Notes: generated by a model not told the origin, from the letters alone. A stretch of DNA of 35,479 nt from Eubacteriales bacterium (GCA_030524715.1 JAUNGB010000012.1:37926-73404), one strand, 5' to 3'; shown: positions 24,387 through 35,374, numbered from the stretch's first letter. Translations and numbers: made by a program.

Positions 24387-25289
24387 ATGACAAAAGTAGT
24401 AGGCATCAGATTTCGTAACGTAGGAAAAATTTATTATTTTAACCCCAAGGACTATACGATTAAGGTGGGCGATCACGTGATCGTGGAAACAGCCAGGGGG
24501 ATTGAATATGGCAAGGTCGTTCTGGCCCCCAGGGAGGTGCCGGAGACAGAGGTAGTGCATCCTTTGAAGGAGGTGCTGCGCGTGGCGACCCCGGAGGACG
24601 ACGCCAAAGAAGAACAGAACCGTATCCGCGAAAAAGACGCTTTTAAGATCTGCCAGAAGAAGATTCGCGAGCATGGTCTTGAAATGAAGCTTATCGATGC
24701 GGAATATACGTTTGATAATAATAAGGTGCTCTTTTATTTTACAGCGGACGGAAGAATTGACTTCCGCCAGCTTGTGAAAGATCTGGCTGCGATCTTTAAG
24801 ACAAGGATCGAGCTTCGGCAGATCGGGGTGAGGGATGAAACTAAAATATTAGGAGGAATCGGTATCTGCGGCAGATGCCTCTGCTGCCATACTTATCTTT
24901 CTGAATTTGCTCCCGTATCCATCAGGATGGCGAAGGAACAGAATCTTTCTCTGAATCAGACCAAGATTTCCGGCGTCTGCGGAAGGCTGATGTGCTGTCT
25001 GAAGAATGAGCAGGAAACCTACGAGGAATTAAATAAGAAGCTGCCGGGTATCGGCGATACGGTAACGCTTCCCGACGGCCTGCAGGGAACTGTTCAGAGC
25101 GTTAACGTCCTGCGCCAGAGGGTGAAGGTCATCGTAGAGATTAACGACGAAAAGGAAATTCAGGAATATGCCGTAAGCGAGCTGAAATTCCGTCCCCGCA
25201 GAAAGAAAGTAAAAATTTCCGAGCAGGAATTAAAGGAACTGGAAGGGCTGGAAGATAAAAGAGGAGACTCCAAATTAAATGAAAAATAA
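24387..25289 (+). CDS. ricT: PSP1-domain protein RicT (YaaT)
   Basis: Homolog of Bacillus YaaT/RicT. There it joins RicA and RicF in a complex carrying Fe-S clusters that supports RNase Y-dependent mRNA maturation, sporulation and competence. Visible: N-terminal FRNVGKIYYFNPKD, the cysteine clusters CGRCLCC and CGRLMCC in the PSP1 core, and a charged C-terminal tail. Length 300 aa fits. Starts one base after the holB stop and overlaps trmN6 by 11 bases, so these three genes are one transcription unit. Confidence 0.93.
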   Translation: MTKVVGIRFRNVGKIYYFNPKDYTIKVGDHVIVETARGIEYGKVVLAPREVPETEVVHPLKEVLRVATPEDDAKEEQNRIREKDAFKICQKKIREHGLEMKLIDAEYTFDNNKVLFYFTADGRIDFRQLVKDLAAIFKTRIELRQIGVRDETKILGGIGICGRCLCCHTYLSEFAPVSIRMAKEQNLSLNQTKISGVCGRLMCCLKNEQETYEELNKKLPGIGDTVTLPDGLQGTVQSVNVLRQRVKVIVEINDEKEIQEYAVSELKFRPRRKKVKISEQELKELEGLEDKRGDSKLNEK

Positions 25290-26019
25290 TCTGGTTAAGC
25301 CAAATGAACGTGTAGACGACCTGCAGAACGGCTTCTATGTGATACAGGACCCTCAGAAATTCTGTTTCGGCATGGATGCAGTTCTGTTGTCCGGATTTAC
25401 AAGGGTAAAAAAGGGCGAGACAGTGCTGGATATGGGAACCGGAACCGGCGTTATTCCCATTTTATTGAGGGAAAGAACCGAAGCAGGGCATCTGACCGGG
25501 CTTGAGATTCAGCAGGAATGTGCGGAAATGGCAAACCGAAGCGTAACATATAACGGGTTGGAATCAGATATTACGATCGTACAGGGTGACATCAAAGAGG
25601 CTGCTGAGATTTTCGGTGCAGCTTCTTTTCATGTGGTTACCTGTAACCCGCCCTATATGATCGGCACCCACGGACTTACGAATCCGCATCTGCCGAAAGC
25701 CATCGCACGGCATGAGGTTCTTTGTACTCTGGAGGATGTGGTCAGTCAGGCTTCCAGGGTTTTAACGGACAGAGGAAGGTTTTATATGGTGCACCGCCCG
25801 TTTCGGCTTGCGGAGATCATGAATACTCTGACAAAATATAAGCTGGAGCCTAAACGGATGCAATTGGTATATCCCTTTATAGACAGGGAGCCGAATATGG
25901 TGCTGATCGAGGCGCTGAAGGGCGGAAATCCAAGGCTTACTGTAGAACGTCCTCTGATCGTGTATGAAAGTCCCGGCGTGTATACGAAATCAATTCTGGA
26001 ACTCTATAAATTAATCTGA
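25279..26019 (+). CDS. trmN6: tRNA1(Val) adenine-N6-methyltransferase-like protein (YabB/TrmN6)
   Basis: SAM-dependent methyltransferase of the TrmN6/YabB family, expected to modify A37 of tRNA-Val. SAM motif I VLDMGTGTGVIPILL and the N6-adenine catalytic motif NPPY (VTCNPPYMIG). The start of the family (DDLQNGFYVIQDPQKFCFGM) is intact. Length 246 aa is normal. Its ATG lies within the ricT 3' end, implying translational coupling. The exact substrate is from family knowledge. Confidence 0.9.
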   Translation: MKNNLVKPNERVDDLQNGFYVIQDPQKFCFGMDAVLLSGFTRVKKGETVLDMGTGTGVIPILLRERTEAGHLTGLEIQQECAEMANRSVTYNGLESDITIVQGDIKEAAEIFGAASFHVVTCNPPYMIGTHGLTNPHLPKAIARHEVLCTLEDVVSQASRVLTDRGRFYMVHRPFRLAEIMNTLTKYKLEPKRMQLVYPFIDREPNMVLIEALKGGNPRLTVERPLIVYESPGVYTKSILELYKLI

Positions 26020-26031
26020 TTTTTCAGATAA

Positions 26032-26157
26032 GATGATTTAGACGTCAAAAGGATAATTCAATAACTGAAATTACTATATTTAGGATATTAAATTCGTTAA
26101 TCATAGCATTATATTGTAGCAGAACCTGAAAAGAAAGACTTTTGACGATTTAATCAT
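26032..26157. repeat. about 20-bp inverted repeats around an 87-bp spacer
   Basis: GATGATTTAGACGTCAAAAG (26032-26051) faces CTTTTGACGATTTAATCAT (26139-26157); the inner nine bases are exact complements. Together they span nearly the whole trmN6-rsmI gap, which holds no gene. Could be a small MITE-like relic or a long-range RNA stem. Confidence 0.5.
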
Positions 26158-26181
26158 AAGATATGAATAACAGGAGAAAAA

Positions 26182-27030
26182 ATGACCGGAAAATTATATT
26201 TATGTGCGACCCCCATAGGGAATCTGGAGGATATTACCATGAGGGTTTTGCGGACGCTTAAGGAAGTGGATTTAATCGCTGCGGAGGATACCCGCAACAG
26301 TATCAAACTGTTAAATCATTTTGAAATAAAAACGCCCATGACCAGCTATCACGAGTATAATAAAGTTGACAAGGCGCGATATCTGATCGAAAAGATGCAG
26401 GAAGGACTGGATGTTGCCCTGATCACAGACGCGGGAACGCCGGCCATTTCCGATCCGGGAGAGGTTCTGGTGTCCATGTGCTATGACGCGGGAATCCAGG
26501 TTACATCCCTTCCGGGGCCCGCGGCCTGTATTACCGCCCTTACTCTGTCCGGATTGTCTACGCGCCGTTTCGCTTTTGAAGCTTTTCTGCCTATGGATAA
26601 AAAGGAACGGAAGGCAGTGCTGGAAGAGCTGGTAAATGAGACAAGGACCATTATTCTTTATGAAGCGCCTCATAAGCTTGTCCGGACTCTGGAGGATTTA
26701 AAGGCAGCCCTTGGAAACAGGAGGATCACCCTGTGCAGGGAATTAACCAAAAAGCATGAAACAGCTTTCCGTACAACCATAGAAGAGCTGCTTGCCTTTT
26801 ATGAAAAGGAAAAACCTCTTGGTGAATGTGTCCTGGTGATCGAGGGAAAGTCCCGCCGGGAACTTACGGAAGCCGCGCAGGCCTCATGGGAAGAAATCTC
26901 TATTGAGGAACATATGAAAATTTATGAAAGCCAGGGCATTTCCAGAAAGGAAGCCATGAAGCTGGTGGCAAAAGACCGCGGCATTGCCAAAAGAGAGATT
27001 TATCAGTATCTTTTGGAGCATGCAGAATAA
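26182..27030 (+). CDS. rsmI: 16S rRNA (cytidine1402-2'-O)-methyltransferase
   Basis: RsmI methylates the ribose of C1402 in the decoding centre of 16S rRNA. Family signatures: N-terminal LYLCATPIGNLEDITMRVLR, AAEDTR, SYHEYN, ITDAGTPAISDPGE, LPGPAA and the C-terminal helical region. Length 282 aa is standard. CAGGAG precedes the start. Follows trmN6 after a 162-bp gap and ends in a strong terminator, closing the conserved block. Confidence 0.95.
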   Translation: MTGKLYLCATPIGNLEDITMRVLRTLKEVDLIAAEDTRNSIKLLNHFEIKTPMTSYHEYNKVDKARYLIEKMQEGLDVALITDAGTPAISDPGEVLVSMCYDAGIQVTSLPGPAACITALTLSGLSTRRFAFEAFLPMDKKERKAVLEELVNETRTIILYEAPHKLVRTLEDLKAALGNRRITLCRELTKKHETAFRTTIEELLAFYEKEKPLGECVLVIEGKSRRELTEAAQASWEEISIEEHMKIYESQGISRKEAMKLVAKDRGIAKREIYQYLLEHAE

Positions 27031-27094
27031 TAAATATATTCAGACATGCATTTAAAGAATAAAAGAAATTCGTGTAGCTTTAGATGCGCGGTTA

Positions 27095-27152
27095 AAAAAC
27101 TGTCCTGAAATACGTTATTAAAACATGTCAGTATTTTACGGGCAGTTTTTTT
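27095..27152 (+). terminator. long-stem terminator after rsmI
   Basis: AAAAACTGTCC pairs with GGGCAGTTTTT, and the stem extends inward with TGAAATAC and GTATTTTA past one bulge; seven T at the end. Confidence 0.9.
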
Positions 27153-27280
27153 ATTTCTGCAGGTTCAGTTATCTTTACGTTCATGAACAACGAGCCAAGT
27201 AGGATTCGAATGTCCGATTTATCTGGAAGTGTATCGTTTCCCAAAGTTTTTATGAAAATGTGTTTCTTTATACAATTTAG

Positions 27281-27310
27281 TTGGAAAATGCGCCATTTTT
27301 GTGCTATAAT
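27281..27310 (+). promoter_or_regulatory. promoter of gyrBA
   Basis: TTGGAA (27281-27286), 18 bases, TGCTATAAT (TATAAT at 27305-27310). The 5' leader of gyrB would be about 190 bases. The rest of 27153-27509 shows no gene. Confidence 0.7.
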
Positions 27311-27452
27311 AAATTTGTATCAGTCTGCCTATACAGAGGATTGGTTAATAGCAGGGGCCAGACGGTCAATCATCTGGCGTACTTTAACAATATTCAGATG
27401 TGCAGGGATTCCGTTTGGAATTATGTCAGCATAGCTGGTCAGAATCCCGCAC

Positions 27453-27474
27453 CAAGACTCGCGAGCGAGTCTTG
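27453..27474 (+). other. perfect hairpin in the gyrB leader
   Basis: CAAGACTCG and CGAGTCTTG pair around CGAG (nine perfect pairs), then AATTTTG. It lies about 25 bases before the gyrB ribosome site; possible attenuator or mRNA-stability element. Confidence 0.6.
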
Positions 27475-27482
27475 AATTTTGA

Positions 27483-29435
<1,953 letters not shown>

Positions 29436-29450
29436 TGGGGAGAATAAAAA

Positions 29451-31997
29451 ATGGAAGATAATATTTTTGACAAAGTCCATGAGGTGGACCTGCAAAAAAC
29501 CATGGAAAAATCCTACATCGATTATGCCATGAGTGTAATTGCCTCACGTGCTTTGCCGGATGTAAGAGACGGCTTGAAGCCGGTACAGAGGCGTGTGCTG
29601 TATTCCATGATAGAGCTGAATAACGGACCGGATAAGCCCCATCGTAAATGTGCGCGTATTGTCGGCGATACCATGGGTAAATATCATCCCCATGGAGACA
29701 GCTCCATTTACGGAGCGCTGGTCAATATGGCGCAGGAATGGTCTACCCGCTATCCACTGGTTGACGGCCACGGAAATTTCGGCTCTGTGGATGGGGACGG
29801 CGCCGCTGCCATGCGATATACGGAGGCACGTTTAAGCAAGATTTCCATGGAAATGCTTGCGGATATTAATAAAGATACGGTTGATTTCCAGCCGAACTTT
29901 GATGAAACAGAGAGAGAGCCTGTAGTGCTCCCGTCCCGTTATCCGAATCTTCTGGTAAACGGAACCTCGGGCATTGCAGTAGGTATGGCGACTAATATTC
30001 CTCCCCATAATCTGCGGGAGGTTATTGGCGCTGTGGTTAAAATCATTGATAATACCATTGAAGAGCAGCGCGACACGACTATAGAAGAGATTCTTGAAAT
30101 CGTAAAGGGTCCGGATTTTCCTACGGGCGCTACGATCATGGGAACGAGGGGGATTGAGGAAGCTTACCGTACAGGCCGGGGCAAGATCCGCGTCCGTGCG
30201 GTTACCGATATCGAAACCCTTCCCAACGGAAAGTCCCGTATCGTTGTGACCGAACTTCCGTATCTTGTAAATAAAGCCCGCCTGATCGAAAAAATCGCGG
30301 AGCTCGTCCGTGATAAAAAAATCGACGGGATTACTGACCTGAACGATCATTCCAGCCGCGAAGGCATGAGAATCTGTATAGACCTGCGTAAGGACGTCAA
30401 TGCAAATGTGGTCCTGAACCAGCTTTATAAGCACACACAGCTTCAGGACACATTCGGCGTTATCATGCTGTGCCTGGTTTCCACAAACGGAAGCCTGGAG
30501 CCGAAGGTCCTGAACCTTCTGGATATGCTGAATTACTATCTGGCTCATCAGGAAGAGGTTGTGACCAGAAGAACTAAATATGACCTGAACAAGGCGCAGG
30601 AGCGTGCTCATATTCTGGAAGGCCTGTTAAAAGCGCTGGATAATATTGACGAGGTTATCCGTATTATCCGCAGTTCCCAGAATGTCCAGATCGCAAAACA
30701 GGAATTGATGGAACGCTTTGAACTGACAGATGTGCAGGCGCAGGCGATCGTAGATATGCGTCTGCGTGCGCTGACAGGTCTGGAAAGAGAGAAGCTGGAG
30801 GCAGAGTATGCGGAATTAATGGAAAAGATCCGTAAATTAACAGCAATTCTCGCGGACAGAAATCTTCTTCTTCGTGTAATCCGGGAAGAGATCCTTCTGA
30901 TCTCCGAGAAATACGGAGATGAAAGAAGGACTGCCATTGGTTTTGACGCCTTTGATATTTCCATGGAGGATATGATCCCCCGGGAAAACACAGTGATCAC
31001 CATGACCAAGCTTGGTTATATCAAGCGTATGACCGTCGATAACTTCCGCAGCCAGAACCGCGGCGGTAAGGGCATTAAAGGAATGCAGACTATCGAAGAT
31101 GATTATATTGAAGAATTGATGATGACCACTACCCATCATTATGTGATGTTCTTTACCAATACAGGCCGCGTGTACCGGCTGAAGGCCTATGAGATTCCGG
31201 AGGCAAGCAGAACGGCAAGGGGTACGGCCATTATCAATCTCCTGCAGTTAATGCCGGGAGAGCGTATTACTGCTGTGATACCGATCAGCAAATTTAAGCC
31301 TGGTCAGTATCTTATGATGGCGACGAAGAAGGGCCTTGTGAAAAAGACTCCTGTTCAGGAATACGAAAATGTGCGGAAGATCGGACTTGCGGCCATCGCT
31401 CTCAGGGACGACGACGAATTGATAGAGGTTAAATTTACAGATAATAAAAAGGATGTGATTCTTGTAACCAGAGACGGCCAGTGTATCCGTTTCAGAGAAA
31501 CCGATGTCAGAAGTACGGGAAGAGTTTCTATGGGAGTACGGGGCATCAACCTTGTGGATGGCGACGAGGTTGTGGCTATGCAGTTGAACTCTCAGGGATA
31601 CTATCTTCTGGTGGTATCTGAATTTGGTATGGGTAAACGCACTTCTATCAGCGAATTTACCTGTCAGAACCGGGGCGGCAAAGGCGTAAAATGCTACAAG
31701 ATCACAGAAAAAACAGGCAATGTCATTGGAGCTAAGGCTGTCAATGAAGACAATGAGATCATGATGATCACCACAGAGGGAATCATCATCCGGTTACAGT
31801 GTTCAGACATCTCCATTCTCGGCAGGATTACTTCCGGTGTGAAATTGATCAACCTTTCAGAGGGCGTTACTGTGGCAAGCTTTGCCAAGGTAAGAGAAAA
31901 GGACGACGAGAAATCACCCGAGAAATTACAGACGGCTCAGACAGAACAACAGGAAAATGGTTCGGAAGAGGAAACAAAAGGGGAAGTTGAACAGTAA
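29451..31997 (+). CDS. gyrA: DNA gyrase subunit A
   Basis: DNA-cleaving subunit. Catalytic Tyr123 in [11 protein letters not shown]. The quinolone region reads [17 protein letters not shown]: Ser84 (E. coli Ser83) is kept, but Gly88 stands where E. coli has Asp87. A gyrase-type C-terminal beta-pinwheel is present with GyrA box QNRGGKG at about 529-535. The last 30 residues are a Glu/Gln/Lys-rich tail. Length 848 aa is typical. GGGGAG precedes the start; the stop overlaps the next ATG (TAATG). Confidence 0.98.
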   Translation: MEDNIFDKVHEVDLQKTMEKSYIDYAMSVIASRALPDVRDGLKPVQRRVLYSMIELNNGPDKPHRKCARIVGDTMGKYHPHGDSSIYGALVNMAQEWSTRYPLVDGHGNFGSVDGDGAAAMRYTEARLSKISMEMLADINKDTVDFQPNFDETEREPVVLPSRYPNLLVNGTSGIAVGMATNIPPHNLREVIGAVVKIIDNTIEEQRDTTIEEILEIVKGPDFPTGATIMGTRGIEEAYRTGRGKIRVRAVTDIETLPNGKSRIVVTELPYLVNKARLIEKIAELVRDKKIDGITDLNDHSSREGMRICIDLRKDVNANVVLNQLYKHTQLQDTFGVIMLCLVSTNGSLEPKVLNLLDMLNYYLAHQEEVVTRRTKYDLNKAQERAHILEGLLKALDNIDEVIRIIRSSQNVQIAKQELMERFELTDVQAQAIVDMRLRALTGLEREKLEAEYAELMEKIRKLTAILADRNLLLRVIREEILLISEKYGDERRTAIGFDAFDISMEDMIPRENTVITMTKLGYIKRMTVDNFRSQNRGGKGIKGMQTIEDDYIEELMMTTTHHYVMFFTNTGRVYRLKAYEIPEASRTARGTAIINLLQLMPGERITAVIPISKFKPGQYLMMATKKGLVKKTPVQEYENVRKIGLAAIALRDDDELIEVKFTDNKKDVILVTRDGQCIRFRETDVRSTGRVSMGVRGINLVDGDEVVAMQLNSQGYYLLVVSEFGMGKRTSISEFTCQNRGGKGVKCYKITEKTGNVIGAKAVNEDNEIMMITTEGIIIRLQCSDISILGRITSGVKLINLSEGVTVASFAKVREKDDEKSPEKLQTAQTEQQENGSEEETKGEVEQ

Positions 31998-32602
31998 TGA
32001 AAAAGAAAAAGAGACGTCGTAAAAAATATAAGCGTATGGCCTCCATGGCGCCGATGATAGCGGGCGCAGTCGTCCTGGTTGTGCTTATCGTGCTGATCAT
32101 TTTTGGGATAAAAGGCTGCGGAGTCAGCCATAAATCACCGGAAGGGGTGGTAAAGGCGCTGATAGAATCTTACGTCGGCGGCAAAGAGAGTAAGATTCGT
32201 GATTGCTATGGGGCTAAAAAGGATGCGGATGAAGAGCTGCAGGCAATGATCGACGCGACGATCAAATATTTTGAGGCGCATGGCACGAAGAAGGCCAATA
32301 TCAGTGAATGTGATATATTGTCTGAAAATAAAAATTATACGTATGTTTATATTATTTATGGGCTGGAATTGGAAAATGGACAGGAATATCCATGTATCGC
32401 TACCTATATGACAGCGAAGGAGGACGGGAAATATTATGTCCTTTCGCCGTCAAAGGTAACGGAAGAAATGAGTAAGCAGGCTGCAACCGATTATGCCAAA
32501 TTTATGACGACCGACACTTATAAAAAGTATACCACAGATTATGAGACGTTTATTAAAAAGAATCCCGGGTATGAAGAAAAGATTGCCGGGAAGGTGAGTT
32601 AG
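31997..32602 (+). CDS. single-pass membrane protein with small extracytoplasmic domain
   Basis: Not recognised by name. A very basic N-terminus ([13 protein letters not shown]) and one membrane helix (about 17-37) precede an outside domain of about 160 residues. That domain (SPEGVVKALIESYVGGKESK onward) has the alpha-plus-beta look of NTF2-like or DUF4878-type folds. Translation is coupled to gyrA through a one-base overlap, and the gene ends in a terminator, so it is the last gene of the gyrBA transcript. The link to gyrase is positional only. Confidence 0.83.
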   Translation: MKKKKRRRKKYKRMASMAPMIAGAVVLVVLIVLIIFGIKGCGVSHKSPEGVVKALIESYVGGKESKIRDCYGAKKDADEELQAMIDATIKYFEAHGTKKANISECDILSENKNYTYVYIIYGLELENGQEYPCIATYMTAKEDGKYYVLSPSKVTEEMSKQAATDYAKFMTTDTYKKYTTDYETFIKKNPGYEEKIAGKVS

Positions 32603-32622
32603 CATAGGTAGGTTAGTAAAAG

Positions 32623-32652
32623 AAAGCGGCTGCCATAAGTGGCAGCCGTTTT
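32623..32652 (+). terminator. terminator of the gyrBA transcript
   Basis: CGGCTGCCA (32627-32635) and TGGCAGCCG (32640-32648) around TAAG, followed by TTTT. Confidence 0.88.
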
Positions 32653-32736
32653 GCGCGGCGAGAGCAGGTTTTGGCTGATTGGCGGTAAGGGACTCTGAGC
32701 GGCAAAGCCCCGTGAAAAAAGTGTGGAGGGAAAACA

Positions 32737-33582
32737 GTGAAAAACATACAGGTATCTGAAATTACGCGAAATATCAAGGAAATGTGTATCTCTATCAACC
32801 ATAAGCTGTCTCCGGACATGCAGGACGCGCTTTTTCAGGCGGCAGAGTCTGAAAAAGCGCCTCTTGGCAGACAGATTCTGGGACAATTGAAAGAAAATCT
32901 GGAGATTGCCCAAAAGGATATGATACCTATCTGCCAGGATACGGGAATGGCGGTTGTGTTTCTGGAAGTGGGTCAGGAGGTCCACTTTGAGGGCGGAAGT
33001 CTGGAGGATGCGGTAAACGAGGGAGTGCGCCAGGGATATCAGGAGGGATATCTGCGCAAATCTGTTGTGAAAGATCCTCTTATCCGTGAAAATACAAAGG
33101 ATAATACTCCGGCAGTTATTCATTATTCTATAGTTCCGGGTGAAAAAGTGAAAATTACTCTTGCCCCCAAGGGATTTGGAAGCGAAAATATGAGCAGAGT
33201 GTTTATGTTAAAACCGGCAGACGGTATAGAAGGGGTAAAGAATGCGGTTTTGACGGCCGTCAAGGACGCAGGGCCCAACGCATGCCCTCCGATGGTCATA
33301 GGAGTAGGAATCGGCGGCACCTTTGAAAAATGTGCGATCATGGCGAAGCAGGCTCTTGCACGGCCTGCTGACAAACGTTCAGAGATTCCTTATGTCAAAG
33401 AGCTTGAGGATGAGCTTTTGGAGAAGATCAATAGGCTTGGCATCGGACCAGGCGGCCTGGGAGGAACCACGACCGCGTTTGCGGTAAATATCAACACATA
33501 TCCAACGCATATCGCGGGACTTCCGGTAGCGGTTAATATCTGCTGTCATGTAAACCGCCATATCAGCAGAATCCTGGAATGA
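32737..33582 (+). CDS. fumarate hydratase (class I, Fe-S) alpha subunit
   Basis: N-terminal half of a two-subunit, oxygen-sensitive class I fumarase/tartrate dehydratase, interconverting fumarate and malate. The cysteines expected to hold the [4Fe-4S] cluster are Cys66 (PICQDTGMAV), Cys183 (NACPPMVIG) and Cys199 (GGTFEKCA). Length 281 aa is normal. It starts with GTG; GGAGGG is eight bases upstream. The beta subunit follows after 155 bases with a hairpin between. Fumarase rather than tartrate dehydratase is the likelier function but sequence alone does not decide. No clear promoter seen in 32653-32736. Confidence 0.92.
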   Translation: MKNIQVSEITRNIKEMCISINHKLSPDMQDALFQAAESEKAPLGRQILGQLKENLEIAQKDMIPICQDTGMAVVFLEVGQEVHFEGGSLEDAVNEGVRQGYQEGYLRKSVVKDPLIRENTKDNTPAVIHYSIVPGEKVKITLAPKGFGSENMSRVFMLKPADGIEGVKNAVLTAVKDAGPNACPPMVIGVGIGGTFEKCAIMAKQALARPADKRSEIPYVKELEDELLEKINRLGIGPGGLGGTTTAFAVNINTYPTHIAGLPVAVNICCHVNRHISRILE

Positions 33583-33607
33583 GTCAGAGTGTGTTTGTGA
33601 GCATGTA

Positions 33608-33636
33608 GTAAAGCGGAATGCCAATGTCCGCTTTAC
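33608..33636 (+). other. perfect hairpin between fumarase alpha and beta genes
   Basis: GTAAAGCGGA (33608-33617) and TCCGCTTTAC (33627-33636), ten perfect pairs, nine-base loop, no T-run. May protect the alpha-subunit mRNA end or partly stop transcription. A TATAAT at 33670-33675 just downstream might be a separate promoter for beta, but lacks a good -35. Confidence 0.6.
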
Positions 33637-33737
33637 AATTGCGGGAATGAATTTTCAAACATACTTTAGTATAATGATGTGCTGGAGTGCGTTTGGAACA
33701 GAATGAAAGTATGCACAGAAATGGGAGGGATTATAGT

Positions 33738-34292
33738 ATGGACAGGCAGATACAGGCGCCGATTGATAAAGAAACGGCAAGGTCTTTAAGAGCGGGGGAT
33801 TACGTTAAAATAACAGGAACGATTTATTCCGCCAGGGATGCCGCTCATAAAAGGATGATCGAGACTCTGGAAAGGGGAGAAGAGCTTCCGATTGAAATTC
33901 AGGGAACAACTATTTATTATTTGGGGCCGTCTCCTGCAAGGGAAGGGCGTCCTATTGGTTCGGCAGGACCAACTACATCTACTCGTATGGATAAATATGC
34001 GTCGAAGCTTTTGGATTTAGGGCTGATAGGAATGATCGGCAAGGGAAAGCGAAGCCCGGAGGTAATCGACGCGATTGTCAGAAATGGCGGAGTTTATTTT
34101 GCTGCCGTAGGAGGAGCGGGAGCAATTTTATCCAGGAAGATCCTTTCTTCTCAGGTTGTAGCCTATGAAGATCTGGGTACGGAAGCAATACGCAGGCTGG
34201 AGGTGGAGGATTTTCCGGTGATCGTAGTGGTGGATTCCCAGGGGAACAACCTTTATGAAACTGCCGCAAAAGAATGGAGGACAGCAGAATGA
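33738..34292 (+). CDS. fumarate hydratase (class I, Fe-S) beta subunit
   Basis: C-terminal partner of the preceding gene. Typical segments: SLRAGDYVKITGTIYSARDA, the substrate-side motif GPTTSTRMD, MIGKGKRSPEV and YFAAVGGAGAILS. Length 184 aa from this start is typical. The start is chosen at 33738 because GGGAGG at 33723-33728 is nine bases upstream; the longer frame from 33687 has no ribosome site. Its stop overlaps the plsC start by four bases. Confidence 0.92.
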   Translation: MDRQIQAPIDKETARSLRAGDYVKITGTIYSARDAAHKRMIETLERGEELPIEIQGTTIYYLGPSPAREGRPIGSAGPTTSTRMDKYASKLLDLGLIGMIGKGKRSPEVIDAIVRNGGVYFAAVGGAGAILSRKILSSQVVAYEDLGTEAIRRLEVEDFPVIVVVDSQGNNLYETAAKEWRTAE

Positions 34293-35008
34293 AACGGATT
34301 ATTATGATGGTGCTGCGTAATCTTTTGGTTGTGCCCTATGGCTGGATTAAGCTTTGCTGGTATGCTTCCCATGTGGACAGATACACAGAGGAAGAGCGCT
34401 ACAAGCTTCTGAAGTATATTGATGCGCGCGCCAACAAAGGCGGAAATATCGTGATAGACGCCCATGGAGTGGAAAATATCCCCAAAGAGAATGGATTTAT
34501 ATTTTATCCTAACCACCAGGGACTATATGATGTGCTGGCGATTCTGGACGCGTGTCCGGTTCCGTTTTCTGTAGTCGCAAAAAAGGAAGTGGGGGATATC
34601 CCGTTCTTGAAACAGGTTTTTGCCTGTATGAAAGCATTTATTATAGACAGGGAAGACATTAAACAGTCTATGCAGGTGATTATCAATGTAACGAAAGAAG
34701 TAAAGGCGGGCAGAAATTATCTGATTTTTGCTGAAGGTACCAGAAGTAAACAAGGAAACCATCCTCAGGAGTTTAAGGGGGGAAGCTTTAAGGCGGCTAT
34801 GAAGGCTAGGTGTCCCATTGTACCTGTCGCACTTATTGATTCCTATAAATCTTTTGATACCGGCTCCATTTCTAAGCTGACAGTCCAGGTACATTTTCTG
34901 AAACCAATGCCTTATGAAGAGTATAAGGATATGAAATCTGTGGAAATCGCGGAGGAAGTAAGACGCCGGATAGAGCACGCCATTCAGGAAAATGGAGGTT
35001 GGGATTGA
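34289..35008 (+). CDS. plsC: 1-acyl-sn-glycerol-3-phosphate acyltransferase family protein
   Basis: PlsC-type enzyme adding an acyl chain to lysophosphatidate in membrane lipid synthesis. Catalytic HX4D at His76-Asp81 (NHQGLYD), the substrate motif FAEGTRS with Glu149, and CPIVPVALI. A hydrophobic N-terminal segment could anchor it to the membrane. 239 aa from 34289; an ATG at 34274 overlaps the GGAGG that serves the real start. The ATGA overlap couples it to the fumarase beta gene, an unusual metabolic pairing. Confidence 0.9.
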   Translation: MKRIIMMVLRNLLVVPYGWIKLCWYASHVDRYTEEERYKLLKYIDARANKGGNIVIDAHGVENIPKENGFIFYPNHQGLYDVLAILDACPVPFSVVAKKEVGDIPFLKQVFACMKAFIIDREDIKQSMQVIINVTKEVKAGRNYLIFAEGTRSKQGNHPQEFKGGSFKAAMKARCPIVPVALIDSYKSFDTGSISKLTVQVHFLKPMPYEEYKDMKSVEIAEEVRRRIEHAIQENGGWD

Positions 35009-35044
35009 AAAATAGGAAAAAACAAAAATAAATAAAAAATCTTG

Positions 35045-35074
35045 AAAAAAACCGTTGACAAGACGGTTTTTTTT
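35045..35074 (+). terminator. terminator after plsC
   Basis: AAAACCGT (35048-35055) and ACGGTTTT (35063-35070) around TGACAAG, T-run to 35074. It shares bases with the next promoter. Confidence 0.88.
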
Positions 35075-35083
35075 ACGTATAAT
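35055..35083 (+). promoter_or_regulatory. consensus promoter of the tRNA-Ser gene, nested in the terminator
   Basis: TTGACA (35055-35060), exactly 17 bases, TATAAT (35078-35083). The -35 lies in the terminator loop and the spacer contains the terminator's right arm and T-run. Confidence 0.85.
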
Positions 35084-35146
35084 AACAACTGCATTTCCGG
35101 TGGAAAGTGCGTTCAGAATGAATAAGAAATTATGAGTTCGGAGTCT

Positions 35147-35234
35147 GGAGAAGTACTCAAGAGGCCGAAGAGGTGCCCCTGCTAAGGGTATAGGTCGCTA
35201 ACGCGGCGCGAGGGTTCAAATCCCTCCTTCTCCG
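35147..35234 (+). tRNA. tRNA-Ser (anticodon GCU)
   Basis: 88-nt class II tRNA. Acceptor GGAGAAG (35147-35153) pairs with CTTCTCC (35227-35233), discriminator G at 35234. The anticodon loop CTGCTAA has GCT at 35181-35183, reading AGC/AGU. A long variable arm (TAGGTCGCTAACGCGGCGC) and T arm GAGGG-TTCAAAT-CCCTC confirm serine type. CCA is not encoded. Confidence 0.96.
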
Positions 35235-35235
35235 C

Positions 35236-35268
35236 TTTCAAGTTTGAAAAAAATGGAAAAACTTGAAA
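35236..35268 (+). other. inverted repeat just after the tRNA
   Basis: TTTCAAGTTT (35236-35245) and AAACTTGAAA (35259-35268), perfect but AT-rich, no T-run on this strand. May mark the tRNA 3' processing region or a weak stop signal. Confidence 0.45.
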
Positions 35269-35275
35269 AAAGATG

Positions 35276-35304
35276 TTGACAAACGTTTTCTGTTATGATA
35301 TAGT
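35276..35304 (+). promoter_or_regulatory. promoter P1, probable rRNA operon
   Basis: TTGACA (35276-35281), 17 bases, TATAGT (35299-35304) with an extended TG at 35296-35297. Confidence 0.8.
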
Positions 35305-35374
35305 AAACGAGTTGCCGACGAGAACATCAAAACGTCAGTTAAAAACTTGGTTTTTGAAAAAAATAAAAAAGTGC

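Noticed and set aside
27183-27475. Two short forward frames in the gyrB leader
   Set aside because: They cover the gyrB promoter and leader, lack ribosome sites and do not look like protein.
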